Part shown: piece by piece, positions 1 through 7,151 of the stretch | How positions within the stretch are numbered: position 1 is the stretch's first letter | How the letters are laid out: every line of letters begins with the position of its first letter | NCBI GenBank assembly: GCA_902606105.1 | Contig: CACLFK010000003.1 | Location: 24,972 to 88,971 of the forward strand | Length of the DNA stretch: 64,000 nt | Origin: an uncultured Pelagibacteraceae bacterium | GTDB lineage: Bacteria > Pseudomonadota > Alphaproteobacteria > Pelagibacterales > Pelagibacteraceae | Direction of reading: 5' to 3' | Notes under the pieces: model-generated | The model's database searches: none | What the model was told of the DNA's origin: nothing | Seen by the model: only the letters and a program-made list of their open reading frames with translations | Program-made: the position numbers and the translations under genes

Positions 1-20
1 TTTCTCATTTAAAAAAAAGT

Positions 21-1631
21 TTATTCTGACGTTTTGTATTTACTATTATTTATAATAAATACAAAAAATATTGGAAGAATTAATGTCAAAAGTGTCACAA
101 CAATTAATAAAATCCCAAGTTCAGAATAATCAGCTGTTGTTTGAATTTCACCACTAACTTTGTCTTTAACTTCTCTTGTAACAGTGAATATTTCATTTAA
201 ATATTTTGTTCCTAAAGCACTTGCTGACAATGCGAGATTAGTAAATGAGGCAAAAACTGCAAAAAAAGTTGCCTTTAAATGAGATGGAGCATTTTTTGCT
301 ATCCATGCAAGTAGTGGTATCATTGATACTTGGCCCAGAGGAGACTCAAGAGCTGTATTTATTAATGCAATAAACTTTGCATCGACCACACCACCCGTTA
401 ATGAAGATGTCCAAGTATGAAAACCATAATACATTCCAACACTTGGTAAAAATAAAATTGCACCTGCAATACTTAAAACAACAATTATTTTTGCAATTGA
501 ATTCTTCGCCATAAACGGTCTTAACAAAACAATTCCTGCTAAAGTTAAAACTGATGCAAGTAATGATAAAATTGAAAAAAACTGTTCATTAAATCTAAGT
601 TGGTCAATTTCAAACCAAGTTAAACCTGGTCCAGGTCCTGGCATTGCTCTAAAAATAAAAATAATTACTGCAGTTCCAACAATTGTTAGTCTTAATTCTT
701 TAGGTAATTCTTTAATAAGTTTGAACATTAAAAACAGAATTATGATGACGGAACCTATAAATACAATTTCTTGCGCAAATGGTAAGTTGAAAGATCCTAC
801 TGAAAGTGTGAAAATAACAAAAATTAAACTACCTCCTAAAATCCACCAATTTATTTCTGTTTTTTCATTTTCTCTTACCTCTTTAAATTCTAATCCCCGA
901 GATTTTAAAATACTTATTTTTTTTCTTTTTAAATAACTTGCTAAAATTACACCAAAAATTGAAACTAGAGGTATTACGAGAGCATATAAATAAATTGTTC
1001 CATACAAATTAATTTTTTCAGTCTGCTCTAAACTTTCAACGTCTCTAAATAGAATTACATTTACTAATGCAACAAGAACTGTTCCACCTATTATTGCAAA
1101 ACGACCTAAAGTTTGCATTGTCGTATGCATTATTTTTACTTGATCTTTGCTATAATCTATACCTTGTTCATCTGTTAAGGGAACCGCCTCTACTGTCATT
1201 GCATCAGCAACTACATCTTGAACAACATACCCAACCGGAGCTAGAATTACACTTATAACAAACCAAGTCTCAACTGAAAAAATTTGAGACATTTCTTTTG
1301 TATGAATAATTAATCCATACATTATAAACAAACTTAACGCTATTAACGAAGCTCCGACATAGACCATATAATTTTTTCTTTCCCATATAAGATCAACGAG
1401 ATGACCTAAGGGCATTTTTAATGCCCAAGGGATTCCTGCCCAAAATCCAAGACCTGCGAGGAATGCAGCAGATAAATTTAAATAATCTTTTACAAAAAAA
1501 GTCCCAACTATTCCTGTAAGACCTGAAATACCAGCAGCAACATAAACCATTAAGGGTGGCAAATAAGTCCATTTAAATTGACGTCCTAAATCTAAAAAAG
1601 TATCGTCTAAAAATTTAAGTAATCTATTCAT
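21..1631 (-). CDS. MFS-type membrane transporter (BT1/PucC-like)
   Basis: A 536-residue inner-membrane protein with about twelve hydrophobic segments spread over its length and a charged loop near residues 245-262. The N-terminal half has a major-facilitator-like pattern (glycine-rich helix around residues 33-46, then PLGHLVDLIWERKN near 74-87, resembling the A-like motif of MFS carriers). The overall look is that of the folate-biopterin/BT1-like MFS branch, but the substrate cannot be read from the sequence. It lies last in the minus-strand gene run, 29 bases after the CoA-binding protein gene, so it may import or export the compound handled by the upstream enzymes. That link is inference from position only. 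Confidence 0.6.
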   Translation of the reverse strand: MNRLLKFLDDTFLDLGRQFKWTYLPPLMVYVAAGISGLTGIVGTFFVKDYLNLSAAFLAGLGFWAGIPWALKMPLGHLVDLIWERKNYMVYVGASLIALSLFIMYGLIIHTKEMSQIFSVETWFVISVILAPVGYVVQDVVADAMTVEAVPLTDEQGIDYSKDQVKIMHTTMQTLGRFAIIGGTVLVALVNVILFRDVESLEQTEKINLYGTIYLYALVIPLVSIFGVILASYLKRKKISILKSRGLEFKEVRENEKTEINWWILGGSLIFVIFTLSVGSFNLPFAQEIVFIGSVIIILFLMFKLIKELPKELRLTIVGTAVIIFIFRAMPGPGPGLTWFEIDQLRFNEQFFSILSLLASVLTLAGIVLLRPFMAKNSIAKIIVVLSIAGAILFLPSVGMYYGFHTWTSSLTGGVVDAKFIALINTALESPLGQVSMIPLLAWIAKNAPSHLKATFFAVFASFTNLALSASALGTKYLNEIFTVTREVKDKVSGEIQTTADYSELGILLIVVTLLTLILPIFFVFIINNSKYKTSE

Positions 1632-1660
1632 AAAAATATTAAAATTAAAATTTAATGGCT

Positions 1661-2119
1661 TTAAATTTTAAGATCAAGACGGGGTTTCCAGAAAGGTCTG
1701 AAAAGCTCAATTTTTGGACATCTGTTCATCACAACTTTAAGTCCTGCGTCTTCGGCCAAACGGGCAGCTTCTTCACTTACAACTCCAATTTGTCCCCATA
1801 AGACTTTAGCATTAATAGCTATTGCCTCTTCAGCAACTTCGTAAAGATCTTCGGGTTTTCTAAATACTTCAACCATGTCAACAGTTCTATCGATTGATTT
1901 TAAATTTGGGTAAACTTTTAATCCTCTAATTTCAGTTACATCTGGACGTGGATTTACAGGGATCATGTCATAACCTGTTTCACTTAATACTCTAAGGACC
2001 CCGTAACTAAACTTGGTCTTATCTGGACTAGCGCCCACCATAGCAATAGTTTTAACTGAAGTTAAAATTTCTTTAATATAATCATCGCTATATGGCTCGC
2101 TGTGATTCATATGCTTCAT
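1661..2119 (-). CDS. CoA-binding domain protein (YccU-like)
   Basis: A 152-residue soluble protein with a Rossmann-like CoA-binding fold, similar to the stand-alone CoA-binding proteins of the YccU type and to the N-terminal part of acyl/succinyl-CoA synthetases. The nucleotide loop MVGAS lies at residues 27-31, and the conserved C-terminal MNRCPKIE motif begins near residue 131. The start overlaps the ferredoxin stop by four bases (ATGA), which implies translational coupling. An internal ATG four codons in is an alternative start. The family has no firmly known reaction. Being coupled to a ferredoxin and a methanethiol oxidase hints at a role in sulfur or acyl-CoA chemistry, but this is not shown. 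Confidence 0.75.
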   Translation of the reverse strand: MKHMNHSEPYSDDYIKEILTSVKTIAMVGASPDKTKFSYGVLRVLSETGYDMIPVNPRPDVTEIRGLKVYPNLKSIDRTVDMVEVFRKPEDLYEVAEEAIAINAKVLWGQIGVVSEEAARLAEDAGLKVVMNRCPKIELFRPFWKPRLDLKI

Positions 2120-2478
2120 TTTTTAGGTTTTTTTTGAGTAGCTATATCAGCTTTTAACTCATGAGGTGCAAGCGGGTCAAGAAAAGGATTTCGGTAAAGT
2201 TTGTCATGGCTTTCAACTCCTATTTCTATGGTACAGTCTGTTTTTGGACGCGCTACACATAATATTATATAGCCATCATTTATTTGCCGATTATTTAAAG
2301 CTACTTGAGAACGTTGATCCACTTCACCTTCAATTAATTTTGCAGCACAGGTAATACATCCGCCGTATTGACAACCATAAGGTAAATCTACTCCTTGTTC
2401 TCTTAATTCTTGAAGTAGAGACATTCGTCCTGAAACTTTGTAAACACTATTCTCACGGTTCGCTATTTTAATTTGCAT
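2116..2478 (-). CDS. [2Fe-2S] plant-type ferredoxin
   Basis: Small electron carrier. Counting from the ATG at 2478, cysteines at residues 36, 41, 44 and 74 give the C-x4-C-x2-C-x29-C pattern of plant-type [2Fe-2S] ferredoxins. I prefer ATG 2478 to the in-frame TTG at 2487, because the ATG overlaps the upstream stop as TAATG, a junction used repeatedly in this genome. The protein is then 120 residues. The C-terminal tail is lysine-rich. It is the only ferredoxin in the gene run, so it is a candidate electron donor for the Rieske oxygenase encoded about 5 kb upstream in the same orientation. No flavin reductase gene is nearby. Confidence 0.85.
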   Translation of the reverse strand: MQIKIANRENSVYKVSGRMSLLQELREQGVDLPYGCQYGGCITCAAKLIEGEVDQRSQVALNNRQINDGYIILCVARPKTDCTIEIGVESHDKLYRNPFLDPLAPHELKADIATQKKPKK

Positions 2479-3833
2479 TACAGCCAAATATCACTGGTAC
2501 AATCTCCACCTGGATATCTGCTTTCATGACATCTGCTGGGACCATTAGGTTCTTTACCAAAGTCTACTATAAAATCCTTATTTATTTTCATTCCCCCATT
2601 TTCAACGTCACAATCAATCATTATCATTGCTCCGCCTTGCTTTCTGATATCTGGATAAAATTGATTATCCCAAGTAGAGAACAATGAAGTAGTTACGTAC
2701 ATGCGTTTTCCATCAAGCGACAATTGATACATTTGCGGACCACCTGCAATTTTTACTCCATTCACCTCTGGTGCTTTTCCTAAAAGTCCACCCATCCACA
2801 CTTGCCCTGTCAACTTGGGCTTATGGGGATCAGAAATATCGTATTGTCTCATATCACCATGTAACCAATTATTTAAATAAAGATACTTATCGTCCATTGA
2901 AACCAATATCGCAGACATAACACCGGGAATTGGTATCGGCCAATCTGGATGAGGTTCGTTATCAACATCAATTATTTTTTCCCATTCCCACTTACCTTCT
3001 TTTGATTTCCAAAAATGAATTACGTTAGCGCTTAAAGCAGCACCACAAAATCCGTGACTACTATCAGGATTATGCATAAATTTTACTTCGAGGGGTATTA
3101 AGCCATCTTCTCCAAGATACATAGTCTCGACAGGTTCTTTTTTTTTAAAATCCCAAATATGCAGTCTACGTCCATATTTTAAATGTCCAACTTCTTCTAG
3201 ATCAAAACCTGGCATGAAAGTATTTGGTGCTGCCCATTCAGAGCTAACCATTACGTTGTGTCTTGGTTGATACCAAAAATCATAACTAAATGGTATGTCA
3301 CCCATAGAATTTTCCCATCTTCCAACAATTTCAAAATCTTTATTTAAATGCAAATATCCTCCAGGTGCTTCTCCTTTTGCATTTCCTAAAAATGAAATAA
3401 TTATTTCTGACCCTAAGCAATGCACAGTATGCGGTCCAGATAAATTAGTTTTTGCTTTAATCTCTGAACCCTCAATGATTTTATGAATTTTTGGTGCAAA
3501 AGGATCTGAGGCAGTATCAATTATATGAATATTATTTGATCTTACTCCAGGAACTAAAAGATATTTTCTGCTCATCTCTGAGTCACTATGGCAAGAAGAG
3601 CAAGCGTTCCAACCCATGTGATGTAATTCATCTCCGATACCTGGCATCTCAAGCCGATGAATAACCTTAGAGTAATTCTGACTTTCAGGGTCAACATCAA
3701 TAGTTGCTAAATAATCAGGTTTTTGTATTCCTGTTCCAGTGTAAATAGCTATTGTATATAAAAGTTTTTCACTTGGTGCCTTAATAGCAGCAGAAGGGCT
3801 AGCGTATCCAGGTCCACAACATGACTCGCTCAT
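2478..3833 (-). CDS. mtoX: SBP56-family protein, probable methanethiol oxidase
   Basis: A 451-residue protein of the selenium-binding protein 56 family. Bacterial and human members oxidise methanethiol to formaldehyde, H2S and H2O2. Visible family features are the SESCCGPGYASP N-terminus, the HHMGWNACSSCHSD stretch (cysteines 78 and 81), several His residues typical of the copper-binding propeller, and the C-terminal GGDCTSDIWL end. Length matches the family. SAR11 cells are known to release methanethiol from DMSP, so a methanethiol oxidase fits their ecology. The SCO1/MauG-type neighbours reported with bacterial mtoX are absent. Instead it is coupled to a ferredoxin gene (TAATG). The family call is firm; the exact reaction is inferred. 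Confidence 0.8.
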   Translation of the reverse strand: MSESCCGPGYASPSAAIKAPSEKLLYTIAIYTGTGIQKPDYLATIDVDPESQNYSKVIHRLEMPGIGDELHHMGWNACSSCHSDSEMSRKYLLVPGVRSNNIHIIDTASDPFAPKIHKIIEGSEIKAKTNLSGPHTVHCLGSEIIISFLGNAKGEAPGGYLHLNKDFEIVGRWENSMGDIPFSYDFWYQPRHNVMVSSEWAAPNTFMPGFDLEEVGHLKYGRRLHIWDFKKKEPVETMYLGEDGLIPLEVKFMHNPDSSHGFCGAALSANVIHFWKSKEGKWEWEKIIDVDNEPHPDWPIPIPGVMSAILVSMDDKYLYLNNWLHGDMRQYDISDPHKPKLTGQVWMGGLLGKAPEVNGVKIAGGPQMYQLSLDGKRMYVTTSLFSTWDNQFYPDIRKQGGAMIMIDCDVENGGMKINKDFIVDFGKEPNGPSRCHESRYPGGDCTSDIWL

Positions 3834-3902
3834 CGAAAAATCCTTTAAAAAGTTTAAAATAAAATTGATTTATTTTAAACTTTTGTTCAAACACATCAAT
3901 AT

Positions 3903-4100
3903 TTATTTATTTTTTATAATTTGATCTTCACAAAACTTTCTAGCTTCTTTTAAATCACTAATCTTAGAATCTGTTAGTTTCTGACTTGCGGCTAAGCAAG
4001 CATCGACAGCTCTTTTAAAATTATGATCTTTAAAAGTTAAAACTACATACATTCCCAAAAATATAAAAAAAACTATTAAAATATTTTTTTTATTTATCAC
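3903..4100 (-). CDS. Small membrane-anchored protein, unknown function
   Basis: A 65-residue protein with a lysine start (MINKKN), one hydrophobic helix at about residues 7-22 and a short polar tail with two cysteines (near 34 and 57). It could be an uncleaved signal anchor with a periplasmic tail, the cysteines perhaps forming a disulfide. Its ATG shares one base with the stop codon of the crotonase-fold gene (TAATG), which supports it being a real translated gene of the same transcript. I do not recognise the family. Confidence 0.55.
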   Translation of the reverse strand: MINKKNILIVFFIFLGMYVVLTFKDHNFKRAVDACLAASQKLTDSKISDLKEARKFCEDQIIKNK

Positions 4101-4879
4101 TATTTATTTTTCCAAACTGGTTTTCTTTTTTCAAGAAACGCAGAAATTCCCTCTTTGGCATCAATCGCCATCATATTTAAAGTCATCATTTTACTTGTGT
4201 ATGCATAAGCTTTTCTCAAAGGCATCTCTAATTGTTTGTAGAAAGTTTGTTTTCCTATTTTTATTGTTAGATTTGATTTAGATGCAATTTTTTTAGCTAC
4301 TTTCAAGATTTCACTGTTTAATTTTGATTTGCTATAACAATCATTTATCAATCCAATTTCTTTCGCATAATGTGCAGAAATTGGATCTCCTGTAAGCAAC
4401 ATTTTCATCATAGGTTTTCGATTAATTTTTCTACTAACTGCAACCATCGGTGTGCTGCAAAATAATCCTATATTAACTCCAGGTGTTGCAAATAAAGCAT
4501 CTTTGGAACTATATGCTAAATCACAACTTGCAACTAATTGACATCCTGCTGCAAAAGCTGCTCCATGAATTTTAGCAATTACTGGTTTTCTTCCTTCAAC
4601 TATTTGGAGCATAACTTTAGAGCAAAGATTGAATAATTTTTGATACTTTTGTTTTATTTTTAATCCTTTTACTTCCTTCAAATTATGTCCTGCACTAAAT
4701 CCTTTTCCTGCGCCTTCGAGGATAATAACTTTAACTTTTTTATCGGCATCTAATTTTTTTAAATTTTTTAATATGTCGCTAAGATTTTTAAATGATAATG
4801 AGTTATAAGTTTGTGGTTCATCGATTACAATTGATGAAATTTCGTTGTTAATTTTTTTTATTTTTATATTACTTGCCAT
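4100..4879 (-). CDS. Enoyl-CoA hydratase/isomerase (crotonase) superfamily protein, atypical active site
   Basis: A 259-residue crotonase-fold protein, close in look to the ECHDC3 group. The oxyanion-hole loop FSAGHNLKE (about residues 61-69) and the second glycine-rich loop HGAAFAAGCQLVASCDLAY (about 104-122) are present. The two catalytic glutamates of classical enoyl-CoA hydratases are not. The first is replaced by Gln in GCQLVASCD, and the region of the second reads GVNIGLFCSTP. It may bind an acyl-CoA but is unlikely to be a simple hydratase. It lies directly after the BesD-like oxygenase gene with no gap, so co-transcription is likely. Substrate unknown. Confidence 0.8.
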   Translation of the reverse strand: MASNIKIKKINNEISSIVIDEPQTYNSLSFKNLSDILKNLKKLDADKKVKVIILEGAGKGFSAGHNLKEVKGLKIKQKYQKLFNLCSKVMLQIVEGRKPVIAKIHGAAFAAGCQLVASCDLAYSSKDALFATPGVNIGLFCSTPMVAVSRKINRKPMMKMLLTGDPISAHYAKEIGLINDCYSKSKLNSEILKVAKKIASKSNLTIKIGKQTFYKQLEMPLRKAYAYTSKMMTLNMMAIDAKEGISAFLEKRKPVWKNK

Positions 4880-5731
4880 TTAATCAGCCAACCCGTCAGA
4901 TCTTTCCTGATTTCTTTCTATATGAATTGGCAAAATTTTACCATAAATAGCTTTTGAGTGTTCTGGTGTATTAACTCTCCATGGATCTAAAACATATGCT
5001 GGTATACACATGTATCTAGATTTTAAACCCTCAACCATGGTTACTCTATGAAGTGTAAATCTTCCTTTAAATATTTGTAAATCCCCAGGTTCTAATTTTA
5101 ATTGTCTCACATTTTTTCTGTCTCCTTTTAATACTTTGTTAACTTCATTAAAGTTTTCATGCCCAGGTTTTCTAATGTTAGGACAATATTCAAAAATACC
5201 GCCTTTTTCAGGTTTCTGAATCATTATGCTTAAAGTAAATTCACAACTATCAAAATGCCATGGAAGAATTCCATCTGGTTTCATAATATTGTATGCGTGA
5301 CATGCTAAAGGGTCCGCCCATCTATATATTGGAGAAATATCAAGACAAGCTGACGCAAAATTTAAAAGCTCATCTGTCTCATAAAGATATTTCATTTCAG
5401 AATTTTTTGAAAAACAATCAGAATTTAGATATCCATTGTATCTTTTCATAAAATTTCTTTTAGGGTGATCTGGTGGTAAACTAGGATCGTCTTTAGCATA
5501 CAAATATGCATTAATATTCTCCTTTGACATGTAGACTTCATCAAGTTGTTTCTCTAATTCTGATTTCATCCTCTCCAAGGACGTAGGTAAAATAAAATTA
5601 GGGATTGTTGAGCAGCTAAATTGTTCTAACTCTAATTTACATTTTTGGATTAATTTTTGAATTACTTGAGAATTTAAATCATGAATTGGATACTTTTCAA
5701 GATCAACAACGGTTTTAAGTCTATCATCCAT
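4880..5731 (-). CDS. Fe(II)/2-oxoglutarate oxygenase, BesD/HalB-like, with HxD site
   Basis: A 283-residue protein that resembles the free-amino-acid radical halogenase group (BesD/HalB) in length, in the N-terminal helical part and in the C-terminal core. The iron site reads WHFDS: His159 and Asp161 as the HxD pair, His228 in the FTLHRVT stretch as the distal ligand, and Arg239 ten residues later as the likely 2-oxoglutarate anchor. Halogenases replace the Asp with Gly or Ala to make room for chloride, so this HxD form predicts hydroxylation or demethylation rather than chlorination. Five bases separate it from the upstream nucleotidyltransferase gene. The substrate is unknown; a small amino acid or amine is plausible from the family. 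Confidence 0.65.
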   Translation of the reverse strand: MDDRLKTVVDLEKYPIHDLNSQVIQKLIQKCKLELEQFSCSTIPNFILPTSLERMKSELEKQLDEVYMSKENINAYLYAKDDPSLPPDHPKRNFMKRYNGYLNSDCFSKNSEMKYLYETDELLNFASACLDISPIYRWADPLACHAYNIMKPDGILPWHFDSCEFTLSIMIQKPEKGGIFEYCPNIRKPGHENFNEVNKVLKGDRKNVRQLKLEPGDLQIFKGRFTLHRVTMVEGLKSRYMCIPAYVLDPWRVNTPEHSKAIYGKILPIHIERNQERSDGLAD

Positions 5732-5736
5732 TAATT

Positions 5737-6111
5737 CTACTTTAGTTTACCTTCTTCTCTCATTTTTGCTCTAATTTTGGTTGCTGAAATTTTTTGAGTC
5801 TCTTCGTCCAGTACTATTTCCTCAATTTTGTAACCAACTCCCCTTCCATAGCAAATATTGGTAATATTCGGTACAAGTATAATTTTAAATCTCCCCTCAT
5901 ATTCAGGGTTTAATCTATCCTCAATATTTTTTTTGACAGTGTTAAAATCAAATGGATTGTCATCAACACCTTGTACATCTCTTATTTGAATACAAACTTG
6001 ACCAGTTTTTTTTATTATTTCCTTAAATAATGTGAAATGGCCATCATGAAATGGTTGCCATCTTCCTAACATTTGTGCTGTTGGTTTTTTATTATCCCAT
6101 TGATAAGTCAT
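5737..6111 (-). CDS. Cytidylyl/adenylyltransferase-like nucleotidyltransferase
   Basis: A compact 124-residue protein of the HIGH-type nucleotidyltransferase superfamily (NMN adenylyltransferase, phosphopantetheine adenylyltransferase, glycerol-3-phosphate cytidylyltransferase). The first motif GRWQPFHDGH is at residues 16-25 and the second, ISATKIR, at about 108-114. It is shorter than NadD/NadR domains (about 170-200), so a housekeeping NAD role is unlikely. It probably transfers a nucleotide to a small phosphate or sugar phosphate. Its first codons overlap the end of the kinase gene by 20 bases, which suggests the two act together: phosphorylate, then nucleotidylate. Confidence 0.7.
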   Translation of the reverse strand: MTYQWDNKKPTAQMLGRWQPFHDGHFTLFKEIIKKTGQVCIQIRDVQGVDDNPFDFNTVKKNIEDRLNPEYEGRFKIILVPNITNICYGRGVGYKIEEIVLDEETQKISATKIRAKMREEGKLK

Positions 6112-6517
6112 TTTTTATCTCCTCAGAAATTTTTAAAGCCCATTTTTTAGCATCTTTAGTAGTAACATGATAATTAAATGTTTTTGGCTTCACAAACATT
6201 TCATTAGTATCTTCAAAACGACCCTTATTTATTGTATCTACCCAAATTATACAATCTGAAGGAAATAGTTTTCTTGCTTCGGGTGTTGGGGCGATAAAAT
6301 CAGCAATAACATAATGCCCCTGATCTTTTAATTTTAAAGAAAATTCAGCCATTCTTTTTGCTTGTCTAATTCTTCCTTCCATAGAAAAATCCCAATCATT
6401 AGCTTCTTTCCTAACCTCATCGGCATTTACTCTTTTTGCACTTAAAATAGGAGCTAGTTCATTTGCTAAAGTTGTTTTTCCTGCCCCTGGTAATCCCATT
6501 ATTAAAATTATCTTCAT
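6092..6517 (-). CDS. P-loop kinase, adenylylsulfate-kinase (CysC)-like
   Basis: A 141-residue P-loop protein. Walker A GLPGAGKT is at residues 8-15, followed by the NADEVRKEANDWDFS stretch that resembles the substrate/lid region of APS kinases, and FIAPTPEARK near 74-83, as in CysC-like proteins. It is shorter than CysC (about 200), and no sulfate adenylyltransferase gene is in the window. A kinase for another small hydroxyl or acidic substrate is therefore as likely as APS kinase. It shares four bases (ATGA) with the methyltransferase gene and 20 with the nucleotidyltransferase gene, placing it firmly in the operon. Confidence 0.7.
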   Translation of the reverse strand: MKIILIMGLPGAGKTTLANELAPILSAKRVNADEVRKEANDWDFSMEGRIRQAKRMAEFSLKLKDQGHYVIADFIAPTPEARKLFPSDCIIWVDTINKGRFEDTNEMFVKPKTFNYHVTTKDAKKWALKISEEIKNDLSMG

Positions 6518-7140
6518 TTAACTTTATATAATCCTAACCAAGCATTTACATTTTTACTGGCAATATAATTTGATTTAAAAAATTCTACTTCATGCCATTT
6601 GTTATTTTCTTTTAAATCAGATATTTTTTTATCAAATCCATAATCTTCATAAATTCCTTCGTTAATTGTAAAACAAATTAAACCACCTGGTTTTGTAATT
6701 CTAACAAACTCATCTAAAGCTATAGGTTTAACATGACCAAAAGTAAAAGTTCCAACACACATGACAACATCATATAAATTGCTTTCAATTTGTAATGGTT
6801 TATTTAAATCAGTCTTTTCTAATTTTTGATAAAGATCTTTTGGAATGCTATCTAACAAAGTTTGAGATAGATCCGCACCATGAAAATTTATAAATCCACT
6901 TTTTTTAAGCTTAATGCCAACTAGACCAGTTCCACAGCCTGCATCAAAGATTACTATATCTTTTTTTTTTTGATATCTAGATAAAGTTTCAACACATTCT
7001 TCAGGGCCAGTATAATTCCATTGTAACATATCTTTGTTGTATTTGTCTTTTTCTCCCCACTGATCATAATATTTCATGACCTCTTCGGTAGTTTTTAGTT
7101 TATATATTGGTATTTTATTCCCTACGTCTTTCTGAGACAT
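6514..7140 (-). CDS. Class I SAM-dependent methyltransferase
   Basis: A 208-residue soluble methyltransferase. The SAM-binding motif I is IFDAGCGTG (Gly-rich loop at about residues 66-72). The acidic residue of motif II lies in GADLSQT, and VVMCVGTFTFGHV with CFTINEG cover motifs IV-VI. This is a Methyltransf_11/25-like fold acting on a small molecule, not on DNA or rRNA as far as can be seen. The gene follows the Rieske oxygenase after 11 bases. A methyltransferase next to a Rieske N-demethylase-like enzyme and a HxD oxygenase may modify the same amine. That is inference. Confidence 0.8.
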   Translation of the reverse strand: MSQKDVGNKIPIYKLKTTEEVMKYYDQWGEKDKYNKDMLQWNYTGPEECVETLSRYQKKKDIVIFDAGCGTGLVGIKLKKSGFINFHGADLSQTLLDSIPKDLYQKLEKTDLNKPLQIESNLYDVVMCVGTFTFGHVKPIALDEFVRITKPGGLICFTINEGIYEDYGFDKKISDLKENNKWHEVEFFKSNYIASKNVNAWLGLYKVK

Positions 7141-7151
7141 GTTTTATTCTT

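Noticed and set aside
2479-2487. Upstream TTG start for the ferredoxin
   Set aside because: It would add three residues; the ATG at 2478 overlaps the preceding stop as TAATG, the usual junction here.
4100-4879. Naming the crotonase-fold protein an enoyl-CoA hydratase with a defined EC reaction
   Set aside because: Both catalytic glutamates are missing.
4880-5731. Calling the BesD-like protein a halogenase
   Set aside because: His159-Phe-Asp161 keeps the carboxylate ligand; halogenases have Gly or Ala there.
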